A stretch of DNA of 64,000 nucleotides from Sclerotinia nivalis (lineage: Eukaryota; Ascomycota; Leotiomycetes; Helotiales; Sclerotiniaceae): positions 372,001 through 436,000 of the forward strand of contig JAPEIS010000004.1 of NCBI GenBank assembly GCA_029531795.1, given 5' to 3'. Under the pieces are notes generated by a model that was given only the letters and a program-made list of their open reading frames with translations, did no database searches and had not been told where the DNA came from. The translations under genes were made by a program, and so were the position numbers. Position 1 is the stretch's first letter; every line of letters starts with the position of its first letter. This document shows positions 60,560-64,000 of this stretch, in pieces.

Positions 60560-61937
60560 CAGTAACCGTGCACTGATAATGGCCGAAAAGGCGTAAATAT
60601 AAATTTTTACGTGTTTCATTCCTATAATCTATATTCTATTTATTAATTATACCATCACAACGTGTTCCATTAAGATCAATTGATAATAATAATGTTCCCC
60701 AAAAGCATCCTAGTCTATATGATTGTAGTAGAATCATTGGAAAGGTTTCAGAAGGTACAGGATCTACTAAAATTACAAATGATCTTGGAATAATCTGTAC
60801 CATTATATATAATACTATTAAAATGAATTAATTGTGTAATGAAGACAAATCCTTATTCAAAAAGCCCCGGCAGAAGTGTTATTCAAAAAGAGACGAATGT
60901 ATAGTGATATAATATATATGTTTATGGTCCAAATCGATCTATCAGGAAATCATTACAGCTTATAGGCTTGATTGCAAAAGGAATATTATCAAGAGGATCT
61001 TCTATATATATAAAATAGACAATTGGAGAGTTAGGAAAAGGTCTGAATTTATATCAGAATATGCATTTAAATAGCTTGTATAATGCTTAATGTGAAGGAG
61101 CCTTACAATAAAGGAATAAGATTTAATTTTTTGATCAAATGAATACTCTGTAAAACGGGGATAGGATAAAAAACAAAAATAAATCTTCCGCTTTTCTTTT
61201 CAAAAATAGAATCGGAATATAATTCAAATATATTCTTCAAAGAAGAATATGAAAATTATAATCTAAGAAGGTTTTTATAATACCAAAAGGAACAATCTTT
61301 ATATTATAAATAAAGATTTTGAATTCAAAAAGTTTGAGTATAGTATCAATTCATATTTGAAAATGCTTAATACAGAAATCGAATCTATTTTCGAAGGATT
61401 GGATTCAAGGTATCAATTTATATAAGATAATATTCCTATATATATTGTTTGCAAAATAAAAATATAATTTCGAAAAAGGGATATTCCATTAATTCAAGAT
61501 TGGTTTTTTTATAGTTTCGATTTGAATTCTATCAAGTATATTTGGTAATATCTAAAAGTATATGTTTTTGAAATGTTTTTTGATATTATTATAGATAAAA
61601 GTATTTTAGAATATATTAAACAGAAATTGGAGAGTGCTTTATAGGCAATTTGGGATATATTGGATGATGGGTTATTCGAAAAATTGGGGGTTAATATATC
61701 AAATAGAATAAAGGCCTATATTGCAGTTAATAATTGATATACTAAATATTGAAGGTTTAAAGTAGGGTAACAATATAATTTTTTTATATTATTAAAATAT
61801 ATATATAGATCTCAAATATATCAAAATTTTATATTAAAATAATGAAACGTTGATTTAATAAATAAGATTGAATAGAATGATATTGATAAATAATTCCGGG
61901 TGAAATACGGCCGGCCATTATCTGTGCGCAAGTACTG
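60560..61937 (+). mobile_element. Tc1/mariner-type DNA transposon (TSD TA)
   Basis: 1378 bp with imperfect inverted ends: CAGTAACCGTGCACTGATAA on the left and CAGTACTTGCGCACAGATAA on the right (reverse complement). TA flanks at 60558-60559 and 61938-61939. A decayed transposase gene lies on the plus strand. It is inserted in Gypsy-2b integrase. Confidence 0.9.
60690..61790 (+). pseudogene. Tc1-type transposase (DD34E class), RIP-damaged
   Basis: N-terminal helix-turn-helix region: SRIIGKVSEGTGSTKITNDL. Core: FWSNEYSVKRG near 61135, where the first catalytic Asp reads Asn; then DNIPIYIV near 61430, the second Asp kept, corresponding to Asp-Asn-Ala-Pro-x-His. Near 61510-61550 FYSFDLNSIKYIW corresponds to YSPDLNPIEHVW with the catalytic Glu now Lys. 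The C-terminal ILDDGLFEKLGVNISNRIKAYIAVN is typical of Tc1 ends. Several stops and at least one frame change near 61150 make it inactive. The gene is about the usual 340-residue length. Confidence 0.87.
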
Positions 61938-61939
61938 TA

Positions 61940-62107
61940 TATAAAAGCTTTATAATTTGTTTCAAATCATTATATTTGATTGCGGAATTCAGTTTATCTT
62001 TGATTTCTAAAAGTATATTTATAAACGATTAGATACTATTTCGAAACTATCGATAGCTTATCATTCTGAGATCGATAAACAAACGAAGAAAGCAAATACA
62101 ATACTCG
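61940..62107 (+). pseudogene. Gypsy-2b integrase, continued
   Basis: Aligns with the reverse complement of Gypsy-2a around 47180-47340 (GATTTCTA, AAATCGATAAACAAAC-type blocks). It ends at the Gypsy-3b LTR. Confidence 0.75.
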
Positions 62108-62241
62108 TATCACAGTGGTGATAGGATGTATTATAATATGATGATATTCTATAAAGGAGGAAGAAGGTGTTGATTATATGGAGGATGGATACCTTAGGTA
62201 TCCATACAGATTAACTAAAAACGGGTTACGAATTTATAACA
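62108..62241 (-). repeat. Gypsy-3b 3' LTR
   Basis: 134 bp, in element orientation starting TGTTATAAATTCGTAACCCG and ending CCACTGTGATA. Same family as 45954-46099. Confidence 0.8.
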
Positions 62242-62639
62242 ATATCTCTTTCCTTAAAGTCTAATTTGTTCTTAAATTATTGATAAAACCTTTTGTAAAA
62301 TAATCGTTTTAATAAAACTTTGTTTGGAATATCTAGATCTTCAAATTCCTGAGGTGTGAATCTACTCTTTGAATTTTAAGATTATTTAAAAATTTAGAAT
62401 GTTATTTTTTTGTTCAAGTAAATTATACTTTCTTTTTTGTTGATCGTTGTAAGGTCTTTATAAGAATTGGAATTGATAATAATATTGTAATGTTTAAATG
62501 ATTTAAGATCTATAATAATAATTTAGGTTTTTCGGAGTGTAAATGGTAATATTCGATTAAAGTTTTCTTATTACCTTTTAAATCTGATATTAATTGTTAG
62601 ATTGATATATAGTATCTTTATTTGATTTGATAATGATGA

Positions 62640-63689
62640 TTATTTTTGCTGTGATTATCGAGTATACTTTCAAATATCCATTTCTGAATTGAATTTTTTT
62701 TTTCGTTTTCTTTTTTAAGTATTTTGTTTTTTGTAGTTTTTGATTCCGATTCATTGATTATAGTTTATTCTAAGAAATAAAATATTGAATATATTGATTT
62801 TAATAATGAATAATAAAATACTAAAAAGATTTGTATATTCTTTAATAATTTGATCAAGCAAATATATAAATAAACCTTTATTATTTTGTATAATCCAATC
62901 TATTTGTTATCAAGCTTTTTTACTTTACGAAATGTTTTTATATTTTTTATATTTATATATACTTTTTGTTTTTTTATATATTATAATAAATCTGATCTAT
63001 TTTGATTTGTATATTCCATATAAATTGTAATAGATTGTTTCGTAAATGTTTTGAATTAGTTTAGGATATATTTTATTTTATTAGTTGTTTTGTTTTCTTT
63101 GAAAAATTTATATTTTTGAATTATTGTTATATTTGGAAAGTAGGATTTATTAGATTCTATATTTAATTGTAGATTAAAATTATAATTCGTAAAGAATGAT
63201 AAACAATTTATTATTTCAGAAATCAAATTGTTTAAAGCAAATTTCGTTAAGGATAATTATTTTATTCAATCGTTTTGACAAAAGTTTATGAATATATATA
63301 AATATTGTTTTAAAATTGAATTGATTTGTTTTGTTTGTTTATTTATTTATAAATAAAAAACTGAATTGTATTTAAAGGTTATTTTTAATCGTTCAGAAAA
63401 TTGTATTTAGAATTTTGATACGAATTGTATTCTTCGATTTAAAATGATATTTTCTGATAGATTATATAATATATAGATATGATTAATGAAAGTATTGATC
63501 AATTCTTTTATTATCAAAGATTTTGTATTTATAAACTATCTTATTTTTGTTAATCTATAAATAGTTATTAGTATATATTTGTATATCGAATTATAGTATT
63601 TATGATTTAGCAAAGGTATAATATAATTGATCGAAATATCTAATCAAAGTTGGAAAAGAATAAATAATAGTTTCAGGAAATCTAAAGAG
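62640..63689 (-). pseudogene. Gypsy-3b integrase C-terminal region
   Basis: The minus-strand sequence aligns with Gypsy-B 20050-20900 (shared blocks around the conserved integrase region before the chromodomain), but more distantly than Gypsy-A, B and C align with each other. It is therefore a related, separate family. It is strongly C-depleted on the plus strand and too mutated to read catalytic residues. Confidence 0.65.
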
Positions 63690-63975
63690 TGTTAAGATCA
63701 CATAGGCAAAGAATCAATTAGTCGTAAAATAATAGCCAAACTTTTTATTACTTTTTTTTAATTATGAATAAGCTATCATTTTTAAGTTCAATCAATAAAG
63801 AGATATCAGAACATTTATAATTCGCTCCTATTCTTATCCTTTCATAAATAATACAAAGAAATTTGTTTACTAAACATTTCAAACTAATCGATAACATTCC
63901 TACGCTGATAATTCGAAATAAGAACGCCTCTGTATAGGTTTCTTGTTTTGTCGAAACTGTTACGTAGTCGTAACA
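63690..63975 (+). repeat. solo LTR (TSD AAGAG), second copy of the 13476 family
   Basis: 286 bp starting TGTTAAGATCACATAGG and ending TAGTCGTAACA, with AAGAG on both sides (63685-63689, 63976-63980). It matches 13476-13761 end to end, but many C and G positions are now T and A. Confidence 0.93.
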
Positions 63976-64000
63976 AAGAGGATGATTTTGGGGATTTTGT

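Larger units (their letters stand above)
57336..62107 (+). mobile_element. Gypsy-2b: truncated Gypsy-2 copy with a Tc1 insertion
   Basis: Plus-strand copy beginning in the gag knuckle region (FQRYINKYK, matching Gypsy-2a SQRYINKYK) and ending in the integrase, where Gypsy-3b is inserted at 62108. It has no LTR of its own. The Tc1-type element at 60560-61937 splits the integrase, whose sequence resumes at 61940 and aligns with Gypsy-2a near 47300. Confidence 0.85.
62108..64000 (-). mobile_element. Gypsy-3b: 3' end of a gypsy element
   Basis: The 3' LTR at 62108-62241 is preceded, in element orientation, by a purine tract (AAGGAAAGAGATAT), then by an integrase region to 63689 and beyond. The rest lies outside the window. 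It inserted into Gypsy-2b integrase. A solo LTR (63690-63975) sits inside it. Confidence 0.8.

Noticed and set aside
1..64000. Mitochondrial, apicomplexan or low-GC bacterial origin because of the extreme AT content.
   Set aside because: The content is fungal-type Ty1, Ty3, Tad-like, pogo and Tc1 elements with RIP-type mutations and no organellar or bacterial genes.

Overview
The window looks like a transposon graveyard from a filamentous ascomycete (Pezizomycotina). It is very AT-rich, and almost every coding trace belongs to a retrotransposon or DNA transposon. The damage is mostly substitution: in-frame TAA, TAG and TGA codons, catalytic Asp changed to Asn, Glu to Lys and Gly to Glu or Lys, with reading frames otherwise intact over kilobases. 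This is the signature of repeat-induced point mutation (RIP). No rRNA, tRNA, CRISPR array or convincing intact host gene was seen. The exact genus cannot be told from the sequence.

Layout. 1-5897 is the 3' part of a chromodomain Ty3/gypsy element (Gypsy-A, +), whose reverse transcriptase (RT) is split by a clean solo LTR (2353-2640). 5898-18447 is a minus-strand Ty1/copia copy (Copia-2a), interrupted by a 1-kb TA-TSD inverted-repeat element (8108-9107) and by Copia-1 (10272-18136, TSD ATATC). Copia-1 itself carries a fold-back MITE (12877-13969, with a solo LTR inside it), a second MITE (14467-14984) and a Pot2/Fot1-like pogo transposon (15018-16869). 18480-37076 is a minus-strand Tad-like LINE. 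Its RNase H domain was hit by Gypsy-B (19455-33040, TSD TTAGG/TTAGA), and Gypsy-B was hit by Copia-3 (24491-31291, TSD CAAAT), the best-preserved element here. 38157-42735 is a second Copia-2 copy (+), cut off inside its RT where it meets a truncated Gypsy-C (42736-44968, -). Then come the 5' end of Gypsy-3a (44969-46099, -), Gypsy-2a (46164-51784, -, TSD CAATT), a gag-like CCHC remnant (54.2-57.0 kb, -), Gypsy-2b (57336-62107, +) with a Tc1-type element inside it (60560-61937), and the 3' end of Gypsy-3b (62108-64000, -) carrying another solo LTR.

The one gene that is not plainly part of a recognised element is an integrase-core gene with a Cys-rich tail (pieces between 46100 and about 53850, +). 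Gypsy-2a and a solo LTR (TSD ATTGA) split it, and it seems to hold one 140-bp GT-AG intron.

The insertions give a relative timeline: LINE, then Gypsy-B, then Copia-3; and Copia-2a, then Copia-1, then MITE, then solo LTR. Several solo LTRs (2353, 13476, 53131) are much less AT-mutated than their surroundings, so they probably arrived late or escaped RIP. Coordinates of LTRs and TIRs were read by eye and checked against target-site duplications. Domain limits inside decayed genes are approximate.
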